DNA of 64,000 bases from assembly GCF_000023025.1 (NCBI RefSeq), contig NC_012997.1:1720764-1784763 (forward strand), written 5' to 3'. The notes under the pieces were generated by a model. It was not told where the DNA came from. It ran no database searches and saw only the letters and a list, made by a program, of their open reading frames with translations. Numbering within the stretch: the stretch's first letter is position 1; every line of letters begins with the position of its first letter. Both the position numbers and the translations under genes were made by a program. Shown piece by piece: positions 7,784-15,995 of this stretch. This stretch comes from Teredinibacter turnerae T7901 (GTDB taxonomy: Bacteria > Pseudomonadota > Gammaproteobacteria > Pseudomonadales > Cellvibrionaceae).

Positions 7784-8800
7784 TTAGCCTCCGCCAGGGC
7801 TGGCAACCCGGTACTCGAGCGTGTAATCGCCTGTTGCAGGTATAGTAATTGCGTTGTAGGCCAACCAATCGCCGTTGTCGATCCAGCCCACATTTTCGCC
7901 ACCTCCGGTGTCCGATGTGGTTTCAGTTTGAACGCCGCTCATCGCGCTGAAGGTTTCCGCTTCTATTGTTTTGGGCAGGTCCTTCGTACCGCCACCGCCG
8001 CCGCCATTATTATCTTCACGTTGGTACACTCGTACCCAATCCACTTTCATTTGCGCGGGAAACACCGTGTTATCAATATTAAAACCCGGCCAATTGCCAC
8101 CAATTGCCAGGTTCAACAAAATAAAAAACTCATTGTGAAATTCCCCCGTGCCGTTTACACCCCCAGCGATATTGGTCTCGTGGTACTGGTTTCCATCAAC
8201 CAGCCAGCGAATTGCGTTTTCATCCCACTCAATACCGTACACATGGAACCCGGTGACATCAGCGCTGGTATTGCCGCCATAGCTCGCATAATTCCCGTTA
8301 TTGTCTTGCCAGTGAAGAGTGCCGTGTATCTGCGGTGAATCGTTTACGTGTTCCATAACGTCGATTTCACCGCAAGCGGGCCAACCTACGTTGTTAATAT
8401 TGCTTCCCAGCATCCAGAATGCTGGCCAGGTGCCTGCGGCTGAAGGGGTGGAAATGCGTGCTTCAATCTTTCCGTAACGGAATGATTTTTTCCCTTGTGT
8501 TTTAAGACGGGAAGACGTGTAGTTAAATCCACCGTAGTTTTCCTGTCGTGCGGTAATCACCAGCATACCATTCTCGACGGTTGTATTTTCCCGACGATAA
8601 TACTCCAGTTCGTTGTTCCCCCAGCCTCCACTGCCATTGCCGGTTTCGAATACCCAATCGCTACTGATACTGCCGTTAAATTCGTCAGACCAGATCAGAT
8701 TCCAGTTTTGGGCGAGCGCATTCTGCGCAGTTATACTCAGAATCAGCCCCGCTAACAGGCATTTATTTTTGTAAAACCACGGCGTTTGTTGGTTTTGCAT
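7784..8800 (-). CDS. secreted GH16 endo-beta-1,3(4)-glucanase, C-terminally truncated
   Basis: A 338-residue laminarinase/lichenase-type glycoside hydrolase. A signal peptide (residues 1-31, ending AQNALA) precedes the GH16 domain (about 32-265), which carries the catalytic motif GEIDVMEH (two acidic catalytic residues around E147/E152) and the typical WPAFWMLG and [10 protein letters not shown] segments. A poly-Gly linker leads into a CBM6 (from about 278: [30 protein letters not shown]) that is cut by the TAA at 7784. The catalytic domain is complete, so the product may be active but should bind glucan poorly. A good ribosome binding site (AGAGGACAATC-ATG) supports the start. The three xylanases upstream on the same strand suggest a hemicellulose and mixed-glucan degradation cluster. 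Confidence 0.9.
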   Translation of the reverse strand: MQNQQTPWFYKNKCLLAGLILSITAQNALAQNWNLIWSDEFNGSISSDWVFETGNGSGGWGNNELEYYRRENTTVENGMLVITARQENYGGFNYTSSRLKTQGKKSFRYGKIEARISTPSAAGTWPAFWMLGSNINNVGWPACGEIDVMEHVNDSPQIHGTLHWQDNNGNYASYGGNTSADVTGFHVYGIEWDENAIRWLVDGNQYHETNIAGGVNGTGEFHNEFFILLNLAIGGNWPGFNIDNTVFPAQMKVDWVRVYQREDNNGGGGGGTKDLPKTIEAETFSAMSGVQTETTSDTGGGENVGWIDNGDWLAYNAITIPATGDYTLEYRVASPGGG

Positions 8801-9177
8801 GATTGTCCTCTTATGTTTTGCTTTAGCGTTTTAATTTCACAGCGAGTGCTCAGCTGTGCTGGCCTCCAGTTTGGTGGTTTGGCTCTTTATGTTTATGTAG
8901 AAAAATCACAAAAGGGGGAGAGGTAATAAGTGCCTGGCTTAAACCGTTGGCTATGTCCGATTGGGCTGAGAAAAATGTCGTTGTCTGTGCGTGAAGTGGT
9001 CGCCACAATAATAATTTTGCGGATTGTCTGCGCGGTTGGAAATGTTTTTAAACGCGTTAAGTTTTACCCGCTATCGCGCAGCAGAAAATAAAAAAGGGGC
9101 GCATATGCGCCCCCGAAGTACTTCCTGGCAAGATCCGGTTATGGGGTTAATGCCATAATGTGGATACCCGCTTGGGG
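8801..9177 (-). other. intergenic region between the GH16 gene and the first xylanase gene
   Basis: No gene is visible. It contains the upstream region of the GH16 gene and, near its right end, the terminator of the first xylanase gene. It lacks the duplicated leader seen upstream of the other two xylanases. Confidence 0.6.
9087..9114 (-). terminator. terminator of the first xylanase gene
   Basis: A perfect 18-bp palindrome GGGGCGCATATGCGCCCC followed, on the minus strand, by TTTTTTATTTT. It lies 64 bp beyond the stop at 9178. Confidence 0.85.
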
Positions 9178-11241
9178 TTAATTACACACGACACCGCCGC
9201 CGCCAGTGCCCTGGCTGTTACAGGTTGCCGTACCTATACAGCTGCGGTTATTTTCCCAGCCCCATCCGGTGCTGTTTTGACAGATTGGATAGGTGGTGCC
9301 CCACCAATTACACACACAGCTGCCACCGCCGCCGGAGCTGCTTGACGAACTGCCACCGCCAGAAGAACTGGTGCTGCTGGTGCTACCGCCACCGGAAGAG
9401 CTGCTGCTGGTGCTGCCCGAAGGCGCCACTGCGCGACCGGTATTAGGGTCGATGCGCCCAGCGCACAGGCCGCGTGAGCGCAAGCCAGATGCTATTGCAG
9501 GAATCGCATTAATGGTGCGTGTGTGATAGTCGTGGTCATGCATCAGAATCACTTGCCCATTTTGCAGTTGGCCTGCGGCTGCAGCAATTTGCGAAGAGCT
9601 GGCACCGTCCCAATCCCGCGAATCCACGTCCCAGGTAATATATCGCAGCCCCTGGTTCTGCACCGCTTGTTGGATGGCTGTGGAATTGTTGCCATATGGT
9701 GGACGGTACAAAGTGGGTGACGGTGCACCAACACCGCGAATGGCCTGGGTGGTACGGCTGATCTGATCTACCACTTGCGAGTAGCTGTAACTACTCATGT
9801 CCGGGTGGTTCCAGCTGTGGTTTTGGATCTCGCCAACCGACATCAACTGCTGCGCTGCGGATGAATTCCCCTGAATATATTGCCCCTGCACAAACCAGGT
9901 TACCGGCGTAAGGTTGTTGGTTTTAAGCGCGTTTATCAGGGTATTGGTGTAGTTACCAGGACCGTCGTCGAAGGTAATACCCACGTAGCCACTGCAGTTG
10001 CCACCGGAACTGGAGGAGCCCCCACCGGAAGAGCTGGAACCGGTGCTGCCGCCCCCTGATGAACTGGTACTGCTGCTGCCGCTACAACTCCCGCTGAAGC
10101 AGTCGGTGGTATCTCCAAAGCCAATTACGCCATTGCAGTGCATGGTTTCGGAGTAAGAGCCGCCACCGCACTCGCCATTTGCGTACGTACTGGTGTTGTA
10201 CTCCATATCCTCCGCTTGGCGGGTTTCTCCGTTCACCTGAATGTAGTCGAGGATAACGTCGCGTCCGCTCGCATCGTTGGTGAATTCCACCTGGATATCG
10301 CCAGAGGCGCCGCCTGTGTAGCTATAGCTTTGTGCGCTGGTACTGAGTGTCCAACTGGCTACCGCAGAACCGCCGACACGCAGGCTGATACGCTCATCAC
10401 CATTAGTGCCGCGAGCACGTACTGTGATGCCGCCGCCACCGCCTCCTGAAGAACTGGTCGTACTACCGGAGGAGCTTCCGCTGGAGGTCGAACCGCCTGA
10501 GGAAGAGCCGCCGCTGCTGCCTTCGGACACGGAAATATCTGAATTGCCGCTGCTCTGATAGCCTTCAGTCGCCAGAACCATGTAATCGTGGGAACCCAGG
10601 TTCAAACCCTGGCTTGCCCAGTAGTTGAAATGGTTGCCAACGTTGATGGTGCCGGAAATCTGGCCGAAACCTTTTTTCGGGCTGCGCACGCTGAAGTACT
10701 GGTAGAAAGTCGCAGTACCGTCGATAGACGGTTGATTTACTCGCTGACAGCGACGCACATTGTAGGTTGCACCATCGCTCTGGAAGCTGCCGTAATTAGT
10801 GCCGCCGTTACAGCTCGATGGGTTGTACGAGCCATAACTTTCGATAACGTAGTATTCAATCAGCGGGTTGCGCGTCCAGCCGTAGAGTGCCAGATACGAG
10901 TTTTGCGAATTGCTAACGCCGTAGTAGCCCTCGTAATTGACAACCTTAGCACCGCCCGGATTCCAGCCCTTGCCGCCAACCCAGTTGTTGGTGGAGTTGG
11001 ACCACTGAGAGGCATAGCGACCGCCGTTGTGTAACGTGAAAGAGGCATCGCCAGAATCCTTCCAAAACGAATAGTAGTGGCCGCCGTGGGTGCCGGTGGA
11101 GTTGGATGTAAGCGTCGTTTGTGCAAAAGCGCCAGACGCGCCGGCTGCTGTGATGGCGGCTGCTAAGCCAGTCGCCTTTAGCGTGGATAACAAACATTGC
11201 GCAGAAGACCGCAGCGCTCCGTGTGATCGAGATTGAGTCAT
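9178..11241 (-). CDS. secreted bifunctional xylanase / acetylxylan esterase (GH11-CBM60-CE4-CBM10)
   Basis: A 687-residue modular enzyme laid out like Cellvibrio Xyn11A. A signal peptide (about 1-40, ending GAFA) precedes a GH11 xylanase (about 42-240) with nucleophile region PLIEYYVIESYG and acid/base region ATEGY. A Ser/Gly linker leads to CBM60 (about 270-390, ITVRARGTNGDERISL to CFSGSC). A second linker leads to a CE4 deacetylase (about 420-600) with metal and catalytic motifs TFDDGP, HSWNH, RPPYG and ILMHD. A last Ser-rich linker ends in CBM10 (about 640-687, CVCNWWGTTYPIC). It would cut the xylan backbone and remove acetyl groups outside the cell. A strong ribosome binding site (AGGAGGATTTCCAC-ATG) fixes the start. 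It is about 85-90% identical by eye to the next xylanase. Confidence 0.95.
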   Translation of the reverse strand: MTQSRSHGALRSSAQCLLSTLKATGLAAAITAAGASGAFAQTTLTSNSTGTHGGHYYSFWKDSGDASFTLHNGGRYASQWSNSTNNWVGGKGWNPGGAKVVNYEGYYGVSNSQNSYLALYGWTRNPLIEYYVIESYGSYNPSSCNGGTNYGSFQSDGATYNVRRCQRVNQPSIDGTATFYQYFSVRSPKKGFGQISGTINVGNHFNYWASQGLNLGSHDYMVLATEGYQSSGNSDISVSEGSSGGSSSGGSTSSGSSSGSTTSSSGGGGGGITVRARGTNGDERISLRVGGSAVASWTLSTSAQSYSYTGGASGDIQVEFTNDASGRDVILDYIQVNGETRQAEDMEYNTSTYANGECGGGSYSETMHCNGVIGFGDTTDCFSGSCSGSSSTSSSGGGSTGSSSSGGGSSSSGGNCSGYVGITFDDGPGNYTNTLINALKTNNLTPVTWFVQGQYIQGNSSAAQQLMSVGEIQNHSWNHPDMSSYSYSQVVDQISRTTQAIRGVGAPSPTLYRPPYGNNSTAIQQAVQNQGLRYITWDVDSRDWDGASSSQIAAAAGQLQNGQVILMHDHDYHTRTINAIPAIASGLRSRGLCAGRIDPNTGRAVAPSGSTSSSSSGGGSTSSTSSSGGGSSSSSSGGGGSCVCNWWGTTYPICQNSTGWGWENNRSCIGTATCNSQGTGGGGVVCN

Positions 11242-11667
11242 GTGGAAATCCTCCTAGAAATGACTTTCCTGCTGATCAAAATCAGATGACGAATGCATCT
11301 GACCATTTTTGCGGCACCTGTTTACTCTTTGGGTAAATCTTGTTGTTAAAGGGTGCCAATGAACGGGCGGGGCAATTGTGAAGGTGAAAACTCCCGCTTA
11401 TTGTTTAGCGCTGATCGCGCCTTATTTTAGGAGTCACAATTTACCTGCCCACCTACTGATGTGCGGGCTTATTGTAATTCAAACCATAAGTATTTAAGCG
11501 CCAATAAAGTAGAGCTGATTGGCAATTTAATTTTCCAATTGACGGGCTAATTTTCTTTTGCTGTAAGTATTTTGTTAATTAATTTCTATTTTGAATAACG
11601 CGACTGTGAAAAATAAAAAAAGGCGAGCTTAAAGCCCGCCTCTTCGAGAGTGTGTTAGCTGGTGCGT
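11242..11667 (-). other. intergenic region upstream of the first xylanase
   Basis: No gene is visible. Close to the xylanase start is a hairpin CAGATG-acgaatg-CATCTG. The left part of this leader does not resemble the duplicated leaders of the other two xylanases, so this gene is probably regulated differently. The right end holds the terminator of the second xylanase gene. Confidence 0.55.
11611..11641 (-). terminator. terminator of the second xylanase gene
   Basis: On the minus strand, AGGCGGGCT-tta-AGCTCGCCT (one G.U pair) followed by TTTTTTATTT. It lies 27 bp after the stop at 11668. Confidence 0.85.
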
Positions 11668-13725
11668 TTAGTTACAAACGACTCCGCCGCCACCGCCGCT
11701 GTTACAGGTTTGAGCGCCAATACAGCTCTGTCCATTTTCCCAGCCCCAGCCACTGCTGTTCGCACATACAGGATAGTTGGTGCCCCACCAGTTACAGACA
11801 CAGCTGCCACCCGTGCCACCAGAGCTGGATGAACCGCTGGAGCTGCCGCCTGAAGAGCTGGAGGACGAGCCACCGGAAGAACTACTGGTGGTGCTGCCGC
11901 CTGAAGAGCTGCTGCTGGAACCGCCTGCTGGCGCTACGGCACGGCCGGTGTTGGGGTCGATTCGACCAGCACAAAGGCCTTTCGCGCGCAATCCTGACGC
12001 GATTGCTGGAATCGCGTTAATCGTACGGGTGTGGTAATCGTGATCGTGCATCAAAATCACCTGGCCGTTTTGCATCTGACCCGCAGCCGCAGCGATTTGC
12101 GCAGAGCTTGCGCCATCCCAGTCCTTGGAGTCCACGTCCCAGGTGATATAACGCAGACCCTGGTTTTGTGCCGCTTGACGAATCGCGCTGGTGTTGTTGC
12201 CGTAGGGGGGGCGATAAAGCGTTGGCGCTGGCGCGCCGGCACCCCGGATAGCCTGGGTGGTACGGCTGATCTGGTCGACCACTTGCGCGTAGCTGTAGCT
12301 AGTCATATCCGGATGGTTCCAGCTGTGATTCTGGATTTCTCCTACCGACATCAACTGCTGGGCCGCCGCAGAGTTACCCTGAATATACTGCCCTTGAACA
12401 AACCAGGTGACCGGAGTCAGGTTATTGGTTTTCAGTGCATTAATCAGTGTATTGGTGTAGTTGCCTGGGCCGTCGTCGAAGGTAATGCCAACGTAGCCGC
12501 TACAGCTGCCGCCGCCGGACGAACTGCCGCCACTGGATGAAGACGACGAGCTTCCACCACCTGACGAGCTTGTAGAACTACCGCCGCTGCAGCTGCCGCT
12601 GAAACAATCGCTGGTTTCCCCAAAGCCGATTACGCCAGAACAGTGCATGGTTTCTGAGAAGGAGCCGCCGCCGCACTCGCCATTCGCGTAGGTTGCCGTG
12701 TTGTACTCCATATCTTCCGCTTGACGGGTTTCGCCGTTCACTTGTACGTAGTCGAGAATCACATCGCGACCACTGGCGTCGTTGGTGTACTCCACTTGAA
12801 TGTCACCCGTGGCGCCGCCGGTATAGGTATAGTTTTGGTAGCTGGTGCTCAAGGTCCAACTGGCTACTGCTGAGCCGCCAACGTTCAGGCTGATGCGTTC
12901 GTCACCATTGGTACCGCGTGCACGCACAGTGATTGCTCCGCCGTTACCACCGGAGCTGCTGGAGCTGCTGCCGCTGGAAGAGCTGCCACCGCCGGATGAA
13001 GACCCGCTGCTGGAGCCACCGGCGCTGCCTTCGGTAACGGAAATGTCAGAACTACCGGTACTGCGGTAACCCTCGGTTGCAAGTACCATGTAATCGTGGC
13101 TACCCAGATTCAAGCCCTGACTTGCCCAATAATTGAAGTGGTTGCCAACGTTAATGGTGCCGGAAATCTGGCCGAAACCCTTCTTAGGGCTGCGCACGCT
13201 GAAATACTGATAAAACGTGGCTGTCCCTTCGATAGATGGCTGTTGCACACGCTGACAACGGCGTACGTTATAGGTTGCGCCGTCACTCTGGAAGCTGCCG
13301 TAATTCGTGCCGCCGCTGCAGCTAGACGGGTTATAGGAACCGTAGCTTTCGATAATGTAGTACTCGATCAGCGGGTTCTTGGTCCATCCGTAAAGTGCGA
13401 GGTAGGAATTCTGGGAGTTGCTTACGCCGTAGTAACCTTCGTAGTTAACAACCTTTGCACCACCCGGGTTCCAGCCTTTCCCGCCAACCCAGTTGTTGGT
13501 GCTGGTATTCCACTCGGATGCGTAGCGCCCGCCGCTGTGCAGGGTAAATGACGCATCGCCGGAATCTTTCCAGAAAGAATAATAGTGTCCGCCGTTGGTA
13601 CCGGTGGAATTGGATGTAAGTGTTTGTGCATTAACTGGTGCAGTGAACACCGTTGCTGTCGCAGCAAGAACTGCCGCTGCTAAAGCGGAATTGAGGTAAT
13701 TCCCTCGTTTTTCATTTTTATTCAT
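11668..13725 (-). CDS. secreted bifunctional xylanase / acetylxylan esterase, second copy (GH11-CBM60-CE4-CBM10)
   Basis: A 685-residue paralogue of the preceding xylanase with the same module order. It has a signal peptide (ending APVNA), GH11 (PLIEYYIIESYG and ATEGY catalytic regions), CBM60 (ITVRARGTNGDERISL), CE4 with TFDDGP, HSWNH, RPPYG and LMHD motifs, and CBM10 (CVCNWWGTNYPVC). These are joined by long poly-Ser/Gly linkers that differ in length from the first copy. The start is placed at ATG 13725 because GGAGAACAATA precedes it. A longer frame back to 13740 lacks a ribosome binding site. The leader upstream is shared with the third xylanase. The catalytic modules are more alike between copies than the linkers are. 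Confidence 0.95.
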   Translation of the reverse strand: MNKNEKRGNYLNSALAAAVLAATATVFTAPVNAQTLTSNSTGTNGGHYYSFWKDSGDASFTLHSGGRYASEWNTSTNNWVGGKGWNPGGAKVVNYEGYYGVSNSQNSYLALYGWTKNPLIEYYIIESYGSYNPSSCSGGTNYGSFQSDGATYNVRRCQRVQQPSIEGTATFYQYFSVRSPKKGFGQISGTINVGNHFNYWASQGLNLGSHDYMVLATEGYRSTGSSDISVTEGSAGGSSSGSSSGGGSSSSGSSSSSSGGNGGAITVRARGTNGDERISLNVGGSAVASWTLSTSYQNYTYTGGATGDIQVEYTNDASGRDVILDYVQVNGETRQAEDMEYNTATYANGECGGGSFSETMHCSGVIGFGETSDCFSGSCSGGSSTSSSGGGSSSSSSSGGSSSGGGSCSGYVGITFDDGPGNYTNTLINALKTNNLTPVTWFVQGQYIQGNSAAAQQLMSVGEIQNHSWNHPDMTSYSYAQVVDQISRTTQAIRGAGAPAPTLYRPPYGNNTSAIRQAAQNQGLRYITWDVDSKDWDGASSAQIAAAAGQMQNGQVILMHDHDYHTRTINAIPAIASGLRAKGLCAGRIDPNTGRAVAPAGGSSSSSSGGSTTSSSSGGSSSSSSGGSSSGSSSSGGTGGSCVCNWWGTNYPVCANSSGWGWENGQSCIGAQTCNSGGGGGVVCN

Positions 13726-13740
13726 TATTGTTCTCCACAT

Positions 13741-13960
13741 TAAGCCTCTCTACCAATACAGCCAAATAAGAGGAGGAGGGCTGTTTGAAGGCTCGTCCCA
13801 GCCTTTGCGGTTGGGCGATGAGATCGATAGCCTCGCCGAATTATTATTGTTAAACGGCGATTGAACTTCGATGGCGTGATTTATATACGGGTAATCCATT
13901 ATTGTCTATAAGACTATAAGCTTATAGTCTCACAAACTATAAGAACAAAATGATATATTC
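13741..13960 (-). repeat. duplicated xylanase leader, copy 1
   Basis: About 220 bp closely matching 15370-15605 upstream of the third xylanase, with a few substitutions and short indels. It includes a hairpin AAGGCT-gggacg-AGCCTT, a block of AATAATAATTCGGCGAGGC on the minus strand and a distal palindrome. The similarity stops near the AT-rich sequence at about 13960, so the promoter and leader were duplicated together with the gene and have stayed conserved. Confidence 0.85.
13912..13929. promoter_or_regulatory. 18-bp palindrome, putative operator
   Basis: A perfect palindrome GACTATAAGCTTATAGTC, flanked by further CTATAAG half-sites at about 13906 and 13937. It is present at the same place in both duplicated xylanase leaders, which suggests a dimeric regulator site. 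The regulator is not identifiable here. Confidence 0.55.
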
Positions 13961-14245
13961 AGAATAAATATATAAAAAAATATTTGATAGATTGTTTTTA
14001 AATTAGATGTGGCGTATGGCGCCATGTCAGATGATTGTTAATTGAGGGGTTGGGCTCAGCGAAATAGTTGGCGGGGGTGCGGTTTAACAATTGGGCGAGC
14101 TCGGGCGTAGCGAGAGTCAGGCTTTTTTATCAACGTTAGAAGAAATAGCTTAACGGTTGTGGCTGGGGCTTCCAGCACACAACACAGATTAATTAATTCG
14201 CCTGCCCAAAATTAAACAGCGAGTGCCAGGCAGGCGTTTTTACAC
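13961..14245. other. AT-rich intergenic stretch with hairpin
   Basis: There is no gene in this stretch. It contains an inverted repeat CGCCTGCC (14199-14206) / GGCAGGCG (14229-14236), with TTTTT after the plus-strand arm. It sits 10 bp beyond the stop of the third xylanase. On the minus strand the tail is AATTAATTAAT, so it is a weaker terminator in that direction. Confidence 0.5.
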
Positions 14246-15355
14246 TTAGCGACAGTTGCCGCTGAAGCAATCACTCGTACCGCCGAAGCCGATAACGCCG
14301 GAACAATGCATGATTTCGGAGTAAGAGCCGCCACCACACGAACCGTTGGCGTAAGTGGCCGTGTTGTATTGCATATCTTCAGCTTGACGGGTTTCGCCAT
14401 TGACTTGAATATAATCCAGGTAAACGTCGCGACCAGCGGCATCGTTTAGATATTCAACCTGAATGTCGCCTGTTGCACCACCGGTGTAGTTGTAGTTTTG
14501 GTAGCCCGTGCTCAGGTTCCATTGTGCAACAGCGCGGCCGCCCACCCGCAGAGCGATGTTCTCGCCACCTGAGTTTCCGCGAGCGCGAACAGTGATTGTG
14601 CCGCCGCTGCCACCGGAAGAGCTTGAAGAACTGCCGCCGGAAGAAGAGCTTCCGCTGCTGCTTGAGCCACCGCCGTAACCTTCAGACACGGAAATATCCG
14701 AACTACCTGAGCTTCGGTAACCTTCTGTTGCGAGTACCATGTAATCGTGGCTACCCAAATTCAGCCCTTTGCTGGCCCAATAATTAAAGTGGTTGCCTAC
14801 ATTGATAGTGCCGCTGATTTGGCCGAAGCCCTTTTTGGGTGAGCGAACGCTGAAATACTGATAGAACGTTTGCGTTCCATCAATCGATGGCTGCTGTACG
14901 CGCTGGCAACGGCGGACGTTATAGGTCGCACCATCGCTTTGGAAGCTACCGTAGTTAGTACCGCCACTACAGCTCGATGGGTTGTACGAACCGTAACTTT
15001 CGATTATGTAGTACTCGATCAGCGGATTGCGGGTCCACCCGTAGAGTGCCAGGTAAGAATTCTGGGAATTGTTAACGCCGTAATAACCTTCGTAGTTAAC
15101 GACTTTTGCGCCGCCCGGGTTCCAGCCTTTACCGCCCACCCAATTGTTGGTGCCGCTATTCCATTGCGAGCCGTAACGTCCGCCATCGTAGAGAGTGAAG
15201 GACGCATTGCCGGAGTCCTTCCAGAAAGAATAGTAGTGACCACCATGAGTACCGGTGGAGTTAGACGTAAGGGTTTGTTGTGCGTTCACTGCAGGGGTTA
15301 CTGCAATGGCTAATGCCAGTGCGGATAAGGTATTTCGCAAACTTAATAATTTCAT
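14246..15355 (-). CDS. secreted GH11 xylanase with CBM60 (no esterase module)
   Basis: A 369-residue short paralogue with a signal peptide (ending TPAVNA), a GH11 domain (WVGGKGWNPGG, PLIEYYIIESYG and ATEGY catalytic regions), a Ser/Gly linker and CBM60 (ITVRARGNSGGENIALR to the Cys-containing end DCFSGNCR). It stops exactly at the end of CBM60, where the two longer copies enter the linker to CE4. It resembles Cellvibrio Xyn11B-type enzymes. The start is placed at ATG 15355 after GGAGAACAAAAATA. The longer frame to 15397 would use leader sequence that is noncoding in the sister copy. It would act on xylan outside the cell alongside the esterase-bearing copies. Confidence 0.94.
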   Translation of the reverse strand: MKLLSLRNTLSALALAIAVTPAVNAQQTLTSNSTGTHGGHYYSFWKDSGNASFTLYDGGRYGSQWNSGTNNWVGGKGWNPGGAKVVNYEGYYGVNNSQNSYLALYGWTRNPLIEYYIIESYGSYNPSSCSGGTNYGSFQSDGATYNVRRCQRVQQPSIDGTQTFYQYFSVRSPKKGFGQISGTINVGNHFNYWASKGLNLGSHDYMVLATEGYRSSGSSDISVSEGYGGGSSSSGSSSSGGSSSSSSGGSGGTITVRARGNSGGENIALRVGGRAVAQWNLSTGYQNYNYTGGATGDIQVEYLNDAAGRDVYLDYIQVNGETRQAEDMQYNTATYANGSCGGGSYSEIMHCSGVIGFGGTSDCFSGNCR

Positions 15356-15369
15356 TATTTTTGTTCTCC

Positions 15370-15605
15370 GAATTAAGCCTCTCACCAATACAGCCAATGT
15401 AAATTTAAGAGGAGGAGGGCTGTTTGAAGGCTCGTCCCAACCTTTGCAGCCGGGCGATGAAATCGATAGCCTCGCCGAATTATTATTGTTAAACGGCGAT
15501 TGAACTTCGATGGAGCGATTTATATACGGGTAATCATTTATTGTCTATAGGACTATAAGCTTATAGTCTTACAAACTATAAGAACAAAATGATATATTCA
15601 GATTA
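15370..15605 (-). repeat. duplicated xylanase leader, copy 2
   Basis: Matches 13741-13960. The shared blocks include the AAGGCT/AGCCTT hairpin, the ATTATTATTGTTAAACGGCGA block and the palindrome. The conservation extends about 250 bp upstream of the start codon, which is long for a simple promoter. Confidence 0.85.
15551..15568. promoter_or_regulatory. 18-bp palindrome, putative operator (second copy)
   Basis: Perfect GACTATAAGCTTATAGTC, identical to 13912-13929, again followed by ACAAACTATAAGAAC. The palindrome is preserved although nearby bases differ between copies, which supports a functional site. Confidence 0.55.
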
Positions 15606-15995
15606 AATATAAATAAATATATTTAATATATTGTTTTTTAATTTAATGTTATTTAAAACGCCAGCAAGATTGGTTCTTTAGTACCAACTATCGCTCAAGG
15701 TGTTATTGCGCGTAATGACCAAGGCTGTATCTTTAGCCTGAACTTTGAGCGTTCACCACCAATGCCGTTAACTCATTCGTTTTGTTCAAATGTTGGAAGC
15801 GACAACCAGCGTGGGCGAACCCTTTCGTTCACGGGGTAGGTGGTCTTGACGGATTTGACTGGAGAGTATCTGTGTATCTTAGTCAGCCCCGTAGCTCAGC
15901 AGCGCGTGTTTTAGGTGGTGTTCTTGAAGTGGAGGAATAGCAAGGTGTATACGGTACATCCATGTACCCGTGTGTTAAACCCTGTGTTTCAGTGT
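15606..15995 (+). other. region without a confident gene, possible gene relic
   Basis: No complete gene can be supported. On the plus strand a short open stretch ends at TAG near 15941 (GLDGFDWRVSVYLSQ to LGGVLEVEE), with no start or ribosome binding site and no recognisable domain. It may be the remnant of an inserted or decayed gene. Nothing else stands out. Confidence 0.3.

Noticed and set aside
9290-9530. Plus-strand open frames opposite the xylanase linkers (Leu/Pro/Glu-rich)
   Set aside because: They are antisense shadows of GC-skewed Ser/Gly linkers, without ribosome binding sites, and the same pattern repeats at 11777 and 12845.
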